Below are positions 46,210 to 55,632 of a stretch of 64,000 bases of DNA, piece after piece. This DNA is from Flavobacterium sp. 5 (GTDB lineage Bacteria > Bacteroidota > Bacteroidia > Flavobacteriales > Flavobacteriaceae): contig NZ_PHUE01000001.1 in the NCBI RefSeq assembly GCF_002813295.1, positions 434,001 to 498,000 of the forward strand, in the 5' to 3' direction. Below the pieces are notes generated by a model, which was not told where the DNA came from, did not search any database, and worked only from the letters and a program-made list of their open reading frames with translations. The position numbers and the translations under genes are program-made. How positions within the stretch are numbered: the stretch's first letter is position 1; every line of letters starts with the position of its first letter.

Positions 46210-47091
46210 ATGAAAAAAATATTTATAACTTTAGTACTCCCGCTTTTCACTTTGATATCGTGCAATGAAAAAAACACAAAAACCAATAAAATGGAAATTG
46301 AATCAACAGAAAAATTAAATTTTAACAGTGGATATTCAGACGCAAATGGACTAAAAATGTATTACGAAATTTACGGACAAGGAAAACCACTTGTATTAAT
46401 TCACGGTGGTGGTTCGACTATTCAAACAAATTTTGAAAAAGTTATTCCATTATTTGCCAAAAACAGAAAAGTGATAGCGGTTGAATTACAAGCACACGGA
46501 CGAACAACCGATAGAAACTCAGACTCTACGTTTGAACAAGATGCAGACGATGTTGCTACACTTCTCAAAAACTTAAACATCGAAAAGGCGGATTTCTTCG
46601 GTTTTAGTAACGGTGGAACAACTACTTTACAAATAGCTATTCGCCACCCTGAAATAGTTAATAAAATAATTTTAGGCTCAGCACTTGCCAAACGAAATGG
46701 AGTTCCCGATTGGTTTTGGGACTTTATGAAACAAGCCAAATTGGAAAACATGCCCGAACAACTAAAAGCTGGATATAAGAAAGTGGCAGCCAACCCCAAT
46801 GGTTTACAAGTAATGCACGACAGAGATGCCAAAAGGATGCTTAATTTTAAAGATATTCCAAACGAACAAATCAAATCCATTAAAGTACCAACTTTAATCA
46901 TAATAGGTGACAAAGACATTATTACACCTGAACACGCTATTGAAATGCACAGACAAATTACCAACTCAGAATTAGCAATAATTCCAGGGGGACATGGAGA
47001 ATATATTGGAGAAATAACAACAATAAAACCTGATTTTAAAGAAAGTCAGCTTGTTATTCCAATGATTGAAAAGTTTTTAAATGAAAAATAA
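46210..47091 (+). CDS. Lipoprotein alpha/beta hydrolase
   Basis: A 293-residue protein with a lipoprotein signal (LPLFTLISCNEKN; Cys about residue 18). The hydrolase core has LIHGGGS (oxyanion region), the nucleophile elbow GFSNGG, the acid in GDKDIITPEHA and the catalytic His in PGGHGEY. It is likely anchored on the periplasmic or outer face of a membrane and hydrolyses esters or related bonds. Its neighbours give no substrate hint. Confidence 0.88.
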   Translation: MKKIFITLVLPLFTLISCNEKNTKTNKMEIESTEKLNFNSGYSDANGLKMYYEIYGQGKPLVLIHGGGSTIQTNFEKVIPLFAKNRKVIAVELQAHGRTTDRNSDSTFEQDADDVATLLKNLNIEKADFFGFSNGGTTTLQIAIRHPEIVNKIILGSALAKRNGVPDWFWDFMKQAKLENMPEQLKAGYKKVAANPNGLQVMHDRDAKRMLNFKDIPNEQIKSIKVPTLIIIGDKDIITPEHAIEMHRQITNSELAIIPGGHGEYIGEITTIKPDFKESQLVIPMIEKFLNEK

Positions 47092-47193
47092 ACAACCACA
47101 GCTATTCATTGGTCTTACAAAAACCAATAAATCTTAACTGTTAGTATCATTGTAAAACGACGACACTTCCGTACAAAAGACAAAATAAATACA

Positions 47194-47856
47194 ATGGATA
47201 TGGATGAAATTATTGAACTGATAAAAACAAGCAAAAATGACCTTTTAGAACAGAAGCTAAACAACACCCCTTCTCTTGCGGAAATCAAAACGGAACAAGG
47301 AATTTCTCTTTTACAATTTGCTGCTTATTGCAGAAATAATTTTGCAATTGACATTTTAAAAAAACATAAAAAAACACTTGATATTTTTGAAGCTGCCAGT
47401 ATTGGAGACATCGAAACAATCAGTCAATTATTAGACAAAACCCCTGACTTATTTAATTCGTTTTCCGCTGACGGTTTTACTCCTTTGGGACTAGCTTCAT
47501 TCTTTGGACATTTGTCTCTTGTAAAACTACTTCTTGACAAAGGTGCAGACCCAAACATTGCATCAAACAATTCATTTAAAGTTGCCCCCATTCACTCCGC
47601 CTGCGCAATTTCTCACTTTGACATTGCCCAGCTTTTAATAAAACATGGTGCCAACGTAAATGCAAAACAAATGCAAGGATTTACACCATTACATTCTGCT
47701 GCGCATAACGGAGAGACAAAACTTTCAAAACTTCTGATAGACAACGGTGCCGAAATTAATGCCAAAACGGATAATGGACTAACCCCTTTATTTATGGCAA
47801 ATGAAAAGAACTTTCAAGAAACAGCCGAATTAATAATTAAACATGGTGGACAATAA
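47194..47856 (+). CDS. Ankyrin-repeat protein
   Basis: A 220-residue protein consisting largely of ankyrin repeats; at least four complete units are visible from about residue 55 (for example GFTPLGLASFFGHLSLVKLLLDKGADPN, KVAPIHSACAISHFDIAQLLIKHGANVN, GFTPLHSAAHNGETKLSKLLIDNGAEIN). No signal peptide is seen. It is a protein-binding scaffold; the partner is unknown. Confidence 0.92.
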   Translation: MDMDEIIELIKTSKNDLLEQKLNNTPSLAEIKTEQGISLLQFAAYCRNNFAIDILKKHKKTLDIFEAASIGDIETISQLLDKTPDLFNSFSADGFTPLGLASFFGHLSLVKLLLDKGADPNIASNNSFKVAPIHSACAISHFDIAQLLIKHGANVNAKQMQGFTPLHSAAHNGETKLSKLLIDNGAEINAKTDNGLTPLFMANEKNFQETAELIIKHGGQ

Positions 47857-48004
47857 TTATGGACAGAGGCTATAAATAGATCATTTGAAAAACACAATTT
47901 AAGCTTAGGCTTCTTACCTTTGTACGGATAAACAACAATCCTAAAATTCCAAACTAGAGTATTAAAAATTAAACTCTTTTATAGAATAGTATAATAAAAA
48001 AGAT

Positions 48005-48757
48005 ATGACAAGAATTGCTTTTATAACAGGTGCAACTTCAGGAATAGGAAGGGCAACTGCAATTAAATTTGCCGAAAACGGGTATAATTTAATCCTATGC
48101 GGACGCCGTGCAGAGAAACTGGAAGAATTAAAAAATTCATTACCAGAAACTGTAAAAACTCATAGTTTGGTTTTTGATGTTCGCAATAGACAGGAAGTTG
48201 AGCTTCAAATCAACTCTTTACCAAACGAATGGAAAAATATTGACATTTTGGTAAATAGTGCTGGCAATGCTCACGGGCTCTCTTCGATAGACAATGGCGA
48301 TATTGAAGATTGGGATGCTATGATTGACGGAAACGTAAAAGGATTGTTGTATGTTTCAAGAGCCATAATTCCGCAAATGGTCGAAAAGAAAAAAGGACAT
48401 ATTATCAATTTAAGTTCAGTTGCCGGAAAACAAACGTATGCAAATGGAACTGTTTATTGCGCTTCCAAAAAAGCAGTAGAAGCAATAAGCGAAGGAATGC
48501 GACTTGACTTAACCCAGCATGGTATTAAAATTACGAATATCGCACCAGGTGCTGTTGAAACAGAATTTTCAGAAGTTAGATTTAAAGGTGATAAAGAAAA
48601 AGCTCAAAAAGTATATGAAGGTTACGAACCATTATTACCACAAGATATAGCCGACTTGATATTTTACACTATCAATGCTCCTGATAGAGTAACCATTGCC
48701 GATGTAACTATATATTCTAAATCACAATCAGCTCCTACAATGATTTATAAAAAATAA
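48005..48757 (+). CDS. Short-chain dehydrogenase/reductase
   Basis: A 250-residue classical SDR with the cofactor motif TGATSGIGRA, NSAGN, the catalytic Ser in NLSSVAG and YCASK. The residues after the second strand (CGRRAEKL) favour NADP(H). It resembles the YdfG group of broad 3-hydroxy acid dehydrogenases, so the substrate may be a 3-hydroxy acid or sugar acid. A -7-like TACCTTTG lies at 47915-47922. Confidence 0.92.
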   Translation: MTRIAFITGATSGIGRATAIKFAENGYNLILCGRRAEKLEELKNSLPETVKTHSLVFDVRNRQEVELQINSLPNEWKNIDILVNSAGNAHGLSSIDNGDIEDWDAMIDGNVKGLLYVSRAIIPQMVEKKKGHIINLSSVAGKQTYANGTVYCASKKAVEAISEGMRLDLTQHGIKITNIAPGAVETEFSEVRFKGDKEKAQKVYEGYEPLLPQDIADLIFYTINAPDRVTIADVTIYSKSQSAPTMIYKK

Positions 48758-48877
48758 ACTTAGTATAATTTATAGCCAAAAATCAAGCTAGCTACCTGTA
48801 AAAGACACAATAATTCCGAATAATTATATAACAGTTTATTGCCTTATTTAAATCATTTTTACAAAAAATAAAGCGAA

Positions 48878-49723
48878 ATGAAAAAATTGATTATACTATT
48901 TGGAATTATTGCATTTATGTTATTGTCCTGCAAGAATGGAGATAAAAATAAAGTTGTTACTACAAAGAAAATACCCGTTCGAAAAGAACCCAAAAATGTT
49001 TCCTATACTCTGGAAAACACTAAAGAATGGCTTAAAAAAAATAAAAGCGAAGAAAATTTAGAAATTGCTCTAGCAGTAAATAGAACCGATAAAGAAAACT
49101 TTATAAAAATGGATTCTGTTATCATTCCATCATATCTTAATGGTGACATAGTATATTATTTGCCTTTTCCGCTGCAAGTTACTTCGTTACAAGAAGTCGA
49201 TAAAATTATTTTCTTCTCATACCCTACTCAAACTTTTGCAACCTACGAAAATGGAATTTTAATCCGTACTGGTCCAACCAATATGGGTAAAAAAAAGGAC
49301 CCAACACCAACAGGATTGTTCTTTACGAATTGGAAAGCCGAAGAAACCACCAGCACATTCAATGATGAGTGGGAATTAAAATGGAATTTTAATGTCGAAA
49401 ATAAAAAAGGTGTTGGATTTCACCAATATGAATTGCCTGGTTATCCAGCATCACATTCGTGTATGAGATTACAGGAAAAAGATGCTAAATATTTATATGA
49501 ATGGGCAGATCAATGGGTTTTGGTAAATGATGAAAATGTAAAATTTAAAGGAACTCCAGTAGTTGTTTTTGGAAGTTATAATTTTGATGCACCTAAACCT
49601 TGGTTACAACTCGTTCAAAATCCTAAAACTTTAACTATTCCAGAAAGTGAAATTAAAGAAATCATTACACCATATTTAAGCACTATCTTAAAGGAACAGG
49701 AAAAAAGAAAAAATAGCAAATAA
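48878..49723 (+). CDS. L,D-transpeptidase (YkuD family), lipoprotein
   Basis: A 281-residue protein with a lipoprotein signal (IIAFMLLSCKNG). The YkuD domain occupies residues about 100-235, with PTPTGLFFTNWKAEE and the catalytic motif PGYPASHSCMRL; the usual SHGC is SHSC here, while the catalytic Cys and following Arg remain. It probably forms L,D cross-links or attaches proteins to peptidoglycan in the periplasm. A shared terminator follows. Confidence 0.86.
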   Translation: MKKLIILFGIIAFMLLSCKNGDKNKVVTTKKIPVRKEPKNVSYTLENTKEWLKKNKSEENLEIALAVNRTDKENFIKMDSVIIPSYLNGDIVYYLPFPLQVTSLQEVDKIIFFSYPTQTFATYENGILIRTGPTNMGKKKDPTPTGLFFTNWKAEETTSTFNDEWELKWNFNVENKKGVGFHQYELPGYPASHSCMRLQEKDAKYLYEWADQWVLVNDENVKFKGTPVVVFGSYNFDAPKPWLQLVQNPKTLTIPESEIKEIITPYLSTILKEQEKRKNSK

Positions 49724-49801
49724 AAACAGCTTCATTATCTACTAAAAATTGTTCATTTATAAAGGTAGAAATATTGGTTTTGATTAAACCTCAACATTCA
49801 A

Positions 49802-49836
49802 AAAAACCCTTGAAACAATTAATTTCAAGGGTTTTT
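49802..49836. terminator. Bidirectional terminator
   Basis: AAAAACCCTTGAAA (49802-49815) pairs with TTTCAAGGGTTTTT (49823-49836), between two convergent genes. Confidence 0.9.
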
Positions 49837-49860
49837 ATATAATTTATTTTTTCTCTTAAA

Positions 49861-51165
49861 CTATCTTAACTGAGTGGTATCAACTCTCGATGGTGTATCT
49901 TTTCCACTAATAATAGATGAAGAACTCAAAGCAATGGCCTTAATAATTTCGGTCATATTATCAATATCTAATGTTTCAAATTCATCATCAGCAGTATGAT
50001 AATTTGGTTCGCTATCCATTTTTGATGTTGAAATGGTATGTGCAGGAACTCCTAATTTTGCCAAAGTAGCATTGTCAGAACGATAAAATAATTCTTGCTC
50101 TGGATAAGGATCTGGATAAAACTTAAAATTGGTTTTCTCTAAATTCTTTTGTAAAATCTCTCCCATATTCGATTTTTCAAATCCTGTTATATAAGCAGAG
50201 TTCTTCCCCCATTTAGATTCTGTACCTATCATTTCTAAATTGAACATGGCAATTACTTTGTCCGCAGAAAGTTGTTTAGAAAAATATTTAGCTCCAAAAC
50301 CACCTAATTCTTCAGCAACAAAAGTGGTAAAAATAATAGTACGTTCGTTGTTATTTAGTTTTTTAAAATAATTAGCCAACATAACTACTGCAGTACTTCC
50401 TGCTGCATCATCATTTGCACCATTATAAATAGAGTCAGTTGCAGTATGAGGTACACCTTCTTCTGGAGAACCTACACCAAGATGATCGTAATGCCCAGAG
50501 AAAATTACGTATTCATCTGGTTTGCTTTTACCAGGCAATACTCCAACCACATTATTCAATGATTTTTTAGAGATAGTATTGGTTAGTTCAACAGAAAAAG
50601 TGTTTGCTTCTGAAACTCCAAAAACAAACAAAACAGTATTAGTTCCAGGATTAGAAGTGATTCTATCAATATGTTGAAGATTAGGTAAAACATTATTAAA
50701 TGAAGCATCAACTAATACCAAATAACTCTTAGAGCTCTTATAATACTCATTAAATTTCTTTCCAAGATTATCCCCTTTACTGATTTTGACAACTGTAATA
50801 TCACTTTTCTCTGTTAAGGAAACCTGAGGTTCATAAGAAAAAGCAACCACTTGATTGTTATTGATTTCTTGTCCATCAATAGTAATTTTTGAGTCTTTAG
50901 CTTTAGATTCAGTCATAGAAAACTCTTGTCTAAAATTTGCAGCTCCCATAAAAGGTTGCAATCCTGCTTTTTTGAATTCCGATTCAATAAAGGCAGATGC
51001 TTTGTCAATACCAGGAGTAAAAGTTCTTCTCCCTTGCATATCATCTGCAGAAAGTACTTTTTCGATACGAGAAACTTCTTTGCTGGTAACGATTTTATCA
51101 ATCGATTGTCCATGAATACTAAAACACAGACCTAGAACAAATATACTTACAATACTTTTTTTCAT
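49861..51165 (-). CDS. Secreted M28-family aminopeptidase
   Basis: A 434-residue exported metallopeptidase (signal peptide MKKSIVSIFVLGLCFSIHGQ). The two-zinc site is visible as SGHYDHLG, GANDDAAGSTAVV, EELGGFGAKYF and the later NLEMIG and YHTADD. A PA-like insertion (residues about 120-200) precedes the catalytic core. It probably releases N-terminal amino acids outside the cytoplasm. A -7-like element (TACTTTTG on the minus strand) is at 51206-51199. Confidence 0.92.
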   Translation of the reverse strand: MKKSIVSIFVLGLCFSIHGQSIDKIVTSKEVSRIEKVLSADDMQGRRTFTPGIDKASAFIESEFKKAGLQPFMGAANFRQEFSMTESKAKDSKITIDGQEINNNQVVAFSYEPQVSLTEKSDITVVKISKGDNLGKKFNEYYKSSKSYLVLVDASFNNVLPNLQHIDRITSNPGTNTVLFVFGVSEANTFSVELTNTISKKSLNNVVGVLPGKSKPDEYVIFSGHYDHLGVGSPEEGVPHTATDSIYNGANDDAAGSTAVVMLANYFKKLNNNERTIIFTTFVAEELGGFGAKYFSKQLSADKVIAMFNLEMIGTESKWGKNSAYITGFEKSNMGEILQKNLEKTNFKFYPDPYPEQELFYRSDNATLAKLGVPAHTISTSKMDSEPNYHTADDEFETLDIDNMTEIIKAIALSSSSIISGKDTPSRVDTTQLR

Positions 51166-51309
51166 GTTTTACTTTTATAAATAATAACTTAGTCAAACCA
51201 AAAGTATATTATTTATTTGTAAAATAATACTGTAAATATGATTTTTTAATTAGAAAAACACAAGAAAACTTCTAATCATTAAGAATACTTCAAAAGGAAC
51301 AAAATGAGA

Positions 51310-51546
51310 TTATGCTCCAAGAAAATGAGGTAATAAAGCAACAGTGTCGTTACTTTTTAGAATCAGATTAGAAAATCTATCTATTATTTTTTGATTAACA
51401 GCCACGCTAAAAGGAAACTGATTCAATTCATATTTTCGTTCTAGCTCAACTAATAATTGACTTAATTTCAAATCTGAAAAATAGATTTTTTCACCTCTGC
51501 GTCTTGTACGAGCGACAAGAGCTCCAAAATATTTTATCTTAATCAT
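51310..51546 (-). CDS. moaD: MoaD/ThiS-like molybdopterin synthase small subunit
   Basis: A 78-residue beta-grasp protein starting MIKIKYFGALVART and ending ALLPHFLGA. MoaD donates sulfur as a C-terminal thiocarboxylate to molybdopterin. The last two residues are Gly-Ala instead of the usual Gly-Gly, which is unexpected. It overlaps the preceding cobA by four bases (ATGA), so the two are translated together. The molybdenum cofactor would serve the nitrate reductase. Confidence 0.82.
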   Translation of the reverse strand: MIKIKYFGALVARTRRRGEKIYFSDLKLSQLLVELERKYELNQFPFSVAVNQKIIDRFSNLILKSNDTVALLPHFLGA

Positions 51547-52355
51547 AGCATTTCATTTAGATTTTGTAAAATAAATTCATCTTCAAAAGAAGAATCAAAA
51601 ACCAATTCTTCTTCTATATATTCAGTTAGTTTTGAAGCATTTTTAACTACTTCACCAATTACTATAATTGCAGGAGAAGCTATTTGGTTTTCTTCGACTA
51701 ATGCTGATATCGAACTGATAGTTCCAATTACTTTTTTTTGAGTTGTCTTGGTTCCGTTTTGAATGATAGCTATTGGCAAATCATCGGTTCTATTGTTTTG
51801 ATACAACGCGACAATTTCATCAAGCTTATTCATTCCCATCAAAATGACAACCGTAGCCGAAGATTGTGAAGCCAAATTAACATCTTTAGACAATTTATGT
51901 TCCGAAGTAGTTCCAGTAATTACCCAAAAACTCTCTGCAACTTTTCTTTGAGTCAAACTAATTCCGTTTGAAGCTGGTACTCCCATTGCAGATGATATTC
52001 CAGGAACAATTGCTGTTTCAATTCCAAATTGACTTGCAAAATCTATTTCTTCACTACCTCTTCCAAAAACGAAAGGATCTCCACCTTTTAAACGAACTAC
52101 ATGGCCTTTATTTTTAGCCATTGAAACAATTAAATCATTAATCTGATCTTGAGTGTAAGCATGGCATCCAAATCGTTTTCCAACAAATATAATTTCAGCT
52201 TGCTGTGCATATTGCAATAGCTCTTCATTAACCAAGGCATCATATAAAACAACATCAGCACTTTCCAATGCTTTAATTGCTTTCAGAGTAATCAATTCTA
52301 CATCACCAGGCCCCGCTCCTACTATTGTTAATTTTGGTTTATTTATTGCTATCAT
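51543..52355 (-). CDS. cobA: Uroporphyrinogen-III C-methyltransferase
   Basis: A 270-residue SAM-dependent enzyme making precorrin-2, the first step to siroheme. Family motifs are VGAGPGDVELITLKAIKAL, DALVNEELL, RLKGGDPFVFGRG and PGISSAMGVPASNGI. NirB needs siroheme, and the gene shares its operator palindrome with the nitrate genes. moaD is transcribed from the same promoter. No CysG-type oxidase/chelatase domain is fused, so those steps are encoded elsewhere. Confidence 0.95.
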   Translation of the reverse strand: MIAINKPKLTIVGAGPGDVELITLKAIKALESADVVLYDALVNEELLQYAQQAEIIFVGKRFGCHAYTQDQINDLIVSMAKNKGHVVRLKGGDPFVFGRGSEEIDFASQFGIETAIVPGISSAMGVPASNGISLTQRKVAESFWVITGTTSEHKLSKDVNLASQSSATVVILMGMNKLDEIVALYQNNRTDDLPIAIIQNGTKTTQKKVIGTISSISALVEENQIASPAIIVIGEVVKNASKLTEYIEEELVFDSSFEDEFILQNLNEML

Positions 52356-52389
52356 GATTCAAAGTATAAAAGTTCAACTTTTGATTAAC

Positions 52390-52435
52390 TAAGTATTAAT
52401 ACTTATACAAATATAAGTATTTTTTCTAATAACAA
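52390..52435 (-). promoter_or_regulatory. cobA-moaD promoter with nitrate-type palindrome
   Basis: On the minus strand TTG (52435-52433) and TATATTTG (52415-52408) are 17 bases apart. A perfect 16-bp palindrome, TAAGTATTAATACTTA (52390-52405), lies just downstream at the expected transcript start. The -7 box equals that of nirB. Confidence 0.78.
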
Positions 52436-52540
52436 TCTGTTAAAATCAAAATAATGAAAAAATTAACTCATTTGAAAGAAAACAATTATACCCAATTGAA
52501 AATCAATCGTTTTCGTTAATAAAAATGTAAGTTATCAAAC

Positions 52541-52572
52541 AAAAAAGTCTTAAAGTATAAAACTTTAAGACT
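52541..52572 (-). terminator. Intrinsic terminator of the arginase operon
   Basis: An 11-bp perfect stem (52546-52556 with 52562-52572); on the minus strand it is followed by a T run. It isolates the arginase operon from cobA. Confidence 0.82.
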
Positions 52573-52616
52573 CTCTGATATTCAATTACTTTTTACTCTT
52601 TTATTTATAAAAACTC

Positions 52617-53579
52617 TTATTCAATAGGTAAAACAAGTGTAGCGGTAATAGCTTCTAACACTTGAAAAGCAGTTTCAGCCATCTTGTTACCTTTAGTATC
52701 TAAAAGTGGATTTACCTCAACAAATTCAATGCAGACTACTTTCTTCGACTGAATAATCTGGTTGACAATTGCTATAATTTCATATTGATCAAAACCTCTA
52801 GAAACTGGAGTTCCTGTACCAAAAGAGATTAAATCACAATCCATAGCATCTACATCAAAAGAAATATACAAAACATCACAATGAGATAATTTAATCAATG
52901 CTTCCGAAACACAGTTTTCAAGACCTCGATAACGAGTCTCCTCTACTTTATAATTTCGGATATTCAATTTTTCTATTTGTTTATCCTCTGCTTCTTCAGT
53001 ATCACGAACTCCAAAATATATCAGATTTTCTGCTATTATTTTTGGACCTTGAATACCGATATTTTTCATTTCAATCCAATGTTCTTGTGTATCGGTTGCT
53101 ACTGGATTAACCTGAGAATCGAGATTATCATCACCCAGTACAGCAGCCAAAGGCATTCCATGAATATTTCCAGAAGGAGTTGTATAAGGCGAATGTAAAT
53201 CGGCATGCGCATCAATCCAGATAACACCAAGAGTCTGTTCTTGATAAGCAGCTTTCACACCGCTAATAGTGCCTAAAGCAGAAGAATGATCTCCTGAAAG
53301 TACTATTGGAAAATAATTATTATTTAGATTTTTTGTAACTGAATTACTAACTCGTGTACATTGCTCTACAACATGTTCGATTCTTTTGGCTACTGAACTT
53401 CGGTATTTATCATATATTGATTCATTATGCGTTTTTACATCTTCAAACTCATACAAATTAAAATAATCACTATTTTTATTTATGGCAGCAATTTCAATTG
53501 CATCTATCCCCATATCAGATCCACGAGTTCCTGCTCCAATATCGGATCGATTTTTAATAATCTTAATAGCTTTCTGCAT
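52617..53579 (-). CDS. Arginase-family ureohydrolase
   Basis: A 320-residue manganese enzyme. Metal-ligand motifs are SGDHSSALG, WIDAHADLHSPYTTPSG with NIHGMPLA, and SFDVDAMD. Co-occurrence with ornithine aminotransferase (6 bases apart) indicates arginase activity, arginine to ornithine and urea, over formimidoylglutamase or agmatinase. The operon is divergent from an Lrp-type regulator. Confidence 0.9.
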   Translation of the reverse strand: MQKAIKIIKNRSDIGAGTRGSDMGIDAIEIAAINKNSDYFNLYEFEDVKTHNESIYDKYRSSVAKRIEHVVEQCTRVSNSVTKNLNNNYFPIVLSGDHSSALGTISGVKAAYQEQTLGVIWIDAHADLHSPYTTPSGNIHGMPLAAVLGDDNLDSQVNPVATDTQEHWIEMKNIGIQGPKIIAENLIYFGVRDTEEAEDKQIEKLNIRNYKVEETRYRGLENCVSEALIKLSHCDVLYISFDVDAMDCDLISFGTGTPVSRGFDQYEIIAIVNQIIQSKKVVCIEFVEVNPLLDTKGNKMAETAFQVLEAITATLVLPIE

Positions 53580-53585
53580 TAAAAA

Positions 53586-54839
53586 CTATTTTTTAAAATC
53601 ATTTAAAGCTTTCTCAATAATTGAAAGACATTCTTGAATTTGAGCTTCTGTAATTACCAATGGTGGCGCAAAACGAATTTTATTGCCATGAGTTGGTTTT
53701 GCCAATAGTCCATAATCTCTAAAACGAAGACAAATATCCCAAGCTAAATCTGAATCTTCTCCACAGTTGATGACAATAGCATTAAGTAATCCTTTGCCTC
53801 GAACCAATTCGATTAACGGATTACGTGCTGCAATTTCATTAAGTCCTTTTCTTAAAATCAATCCTAATTTTTGAGCGTTTTCAGATAAATTTTCTTCACG
53901 AACAACTTCAAGAGCTGCTATAGCAACTGCTGCTGCAATAGGATTTCCACCAAAAGTAGATCCATGCTGACCTGGCTTAATGACGTCCATAATTTCATTA
54001 TTCGCCAAAACAGCAGACACTGGATAAACTCCGCCCGAAATAGCTTTCCCCAAAATTAAAATATCAGGCTGCACATTTTCGTGATGTACGGCTAATAATT
54101 TACCGGTTCTTGCAATTCCTGTCTGAACTTCATCTGCAATGAACAATACATTATGAGCTTCACAAAGTGCTTTAGCCTTTGCCAAATATCCCTCACTAGG
54201 AACATATACTCCAGCTTCTCCTTGAATAGGTTCTACCAAAAATCCAGCAATATTAGTTGATGATTTCAATACTTTTTCTAAAGCTTCAATATCATCATAA
54301 GGAATTTTTATAAATCCTTCGGTAAAAGGACCGAAGCTTTTGCGAGCGCTTTCGTCATTCGAAAAAGAAATAATGGTAGTTGTTCTTCCATGAAAATTAC
54401 CCTCGCATACAATAACTTGAGCTTGATTTTCAGGAATCCCTTTAACTTCATACGACCATTTTCTACACAATTTCAAAGCTGTTTCCACAGCTTCGGCTCC
54501 AGTATTCATCGGTAACACTTTATCAAAACCAAAATACTTAGTTATATATTCTTCATATACTCCTAATTGATCATTGTAAAAAGCACGGGAAGTCAATGTC
54601 AATTTTTGAGCTTGCTCTACCATAGCCCCAACAATTTTTGGATGGCAATGACCTTGATTTACGGCTGAATAAGCAGATAAAAAATCAAAATATTTTTTTC
54701 CGTCAACGTCCCATACAAAAACACCTTCCCCTTTTTCTAAAACGACTGGTAACGGGTGATAATTATGAGCTCCATATTTATTCTCTTTTTCAATTAAAAC
54801 TTCCGACTTTAAAGAAAGTGCTTGTGTTGTATGTTCCAT
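53586..54839 (-). CDS. rocD: Ornithine-oxo-acid transaminase
   Basis: A 417-residue class III PLP aminotransferase turning ornithine into glutamate semialdehyde. The PLP-lysine region is [16 protein letters not shown] and the cofactor Asp is in [20 protein letters not shown] [15 protein letters not shown] is near the N-terminus. Length and end (ALNDFKK) match the family. It is the first gene of the arginine-catabolic operon, with arginase next. Confidence 0.95.
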   Translation of the reverse strand: MEHTTQALSLKSEVLIEKENKYGAHNYHPLPVVLEKGEGVFVWDVDGKKYFDFLSAYSAVNQGHCHPKIVGAMVEQAQKLTLTSRAFYNDQLGVYEEYITKYFGFDKVLPMNTGAEAVETALKLCRKWSYEVKGIPENQAQVIVCEGNFHGRTTTIISFSNDESARKSFGPFTEGFIKIPYDDIEALEKVLKSSTNIAGFLVEPIQGEAGVYVPSEGYLAKAKALCEAHNVLFIADEVQTGIARTGKLLAVHHENVQPDILILGKAISGGVYPVSAVLANNEIMDVIKPGQHGSTFGGNPIAAAVAIAALEVVREENLSENAQKLGLILRKGLNEIAARNPLIELVRGKGLLNAIVINCGEDSDLAWDICLRFRDYGLLAKPTHGNKIRFAPPLVITEAQIQECLSIIEKALNDFKK

Positions 54840-54867
54840 TGTCTATAATTTTATTAAAATATCCATA

Positions 54868-54897
54868 CAAAAGTAACAAATGTTTTTTATTTACCAA
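54868..54897 (-). promoter_or_regulatory. rocD promoter
   Basis: On the minus strand TTG (54897-54895) and TACTTTTG (54875-54868) are 19 bases apart, and the start codon is at 54839. This is a good match to the flavobacterial consensus. Confidence 0.6.
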
Positions 54898-55074
54898 ATA
54901 AAAAGTTAAATTTGACTTTTATAAGCATCTTTTAAAAAAAATATAATTTATTTATAACAAAAATAAGTCATGTTGTTATTTTAACACTTCCGAAGATACT
55001 CAACAAAAAAAATAACTAAAAAACAATTACTTTTACCTCAATAAAAAGTGATTTTAACTTTAAAAAAGCAGAAT

Positions 55075-55527
55075 ATGGACATATTAGATGAATTTGACAT
55101 CAATATCATAAAAGAATTAGAAAAAGACGGAAGAATGGCTTTTTCTGCAATAGCAAGTAATCTTAAGATCTCAAACACTATGGTGCACCAACGCATCAAC
55201 CGATTAATAGAGCAAGGAATTATATCTGGAATCAAACCCGTTTTAAACGAAAAAAAAATAGGTTATGACTGGGGAACATTTACTGGAATCACTTTAAAAA
55301 AGGATCAGGACTCTGCAAAAGTTATCGAAGCTTTAAAAGAAATACCCGAAATAACTGAATGCTATTACATCACAGGTTCTTTTACGCTTTATATAAAAAT
55401 GATTGCAAAAGATCACGAACATATGAGACGATTACTTTATGAGAAAATCGATTCTATTCCAGGTATTTCAAAAACTGAATCCTTGATCGAATTAGGTTGT
55501 GCTTTCAAAAGGAATATTAGTTTATAA
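55075..55527 (+). CDS. Lrp/AsnC-family regulator
   Basis: A 150-residue protein from ATG 55075; an in-frame GTG at 55048 would add a tail not found in the family. The HTH is AFSAIASNLKISNTMVHQRINRL, and the ligand domain (RAM/AsnC) contains IPEITECYYITGSFTLYIKM. It is divergent from rocD-arginase, so it probably controls arginine use, perhaps with arginine or ornithine as ligand. That is inferred from position. Confidence 0.92.
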   Translation: MDILDEFDINIIKELEKDGRMAFSAIASNLKISNTMVHQRINRLIEQGIISGIKPVLNEKKIGYDWGTFTGITLKKDQDSAKVIEALKEIPEITECYYITGSFTLYIKMIAKDHEHMRRLLYEKIDSIPGISKTESLIELGCAFKRNISL

Positions 55528-55557
55528 ATAATCTCTAAATATAATTAGCATAACTAC

Positions 55558-55592
55558 AACCTTGAAAGAAGGCTTTTTTCAAGGTTTTTTTT
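55558..55592 (+). terminator. Intrinsic terminator after the Lrp-type gene
   Basis: AACCTTGAAA (55558-55567) pairs with TTTCAAGGTT (55577-55586), followed by six T residues. Confidence 0.88.
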
Positions 55593-55632
55593 ATATCAAT
55601 TAATAATTCAGATATTTGTAAAAAATAGTGCT

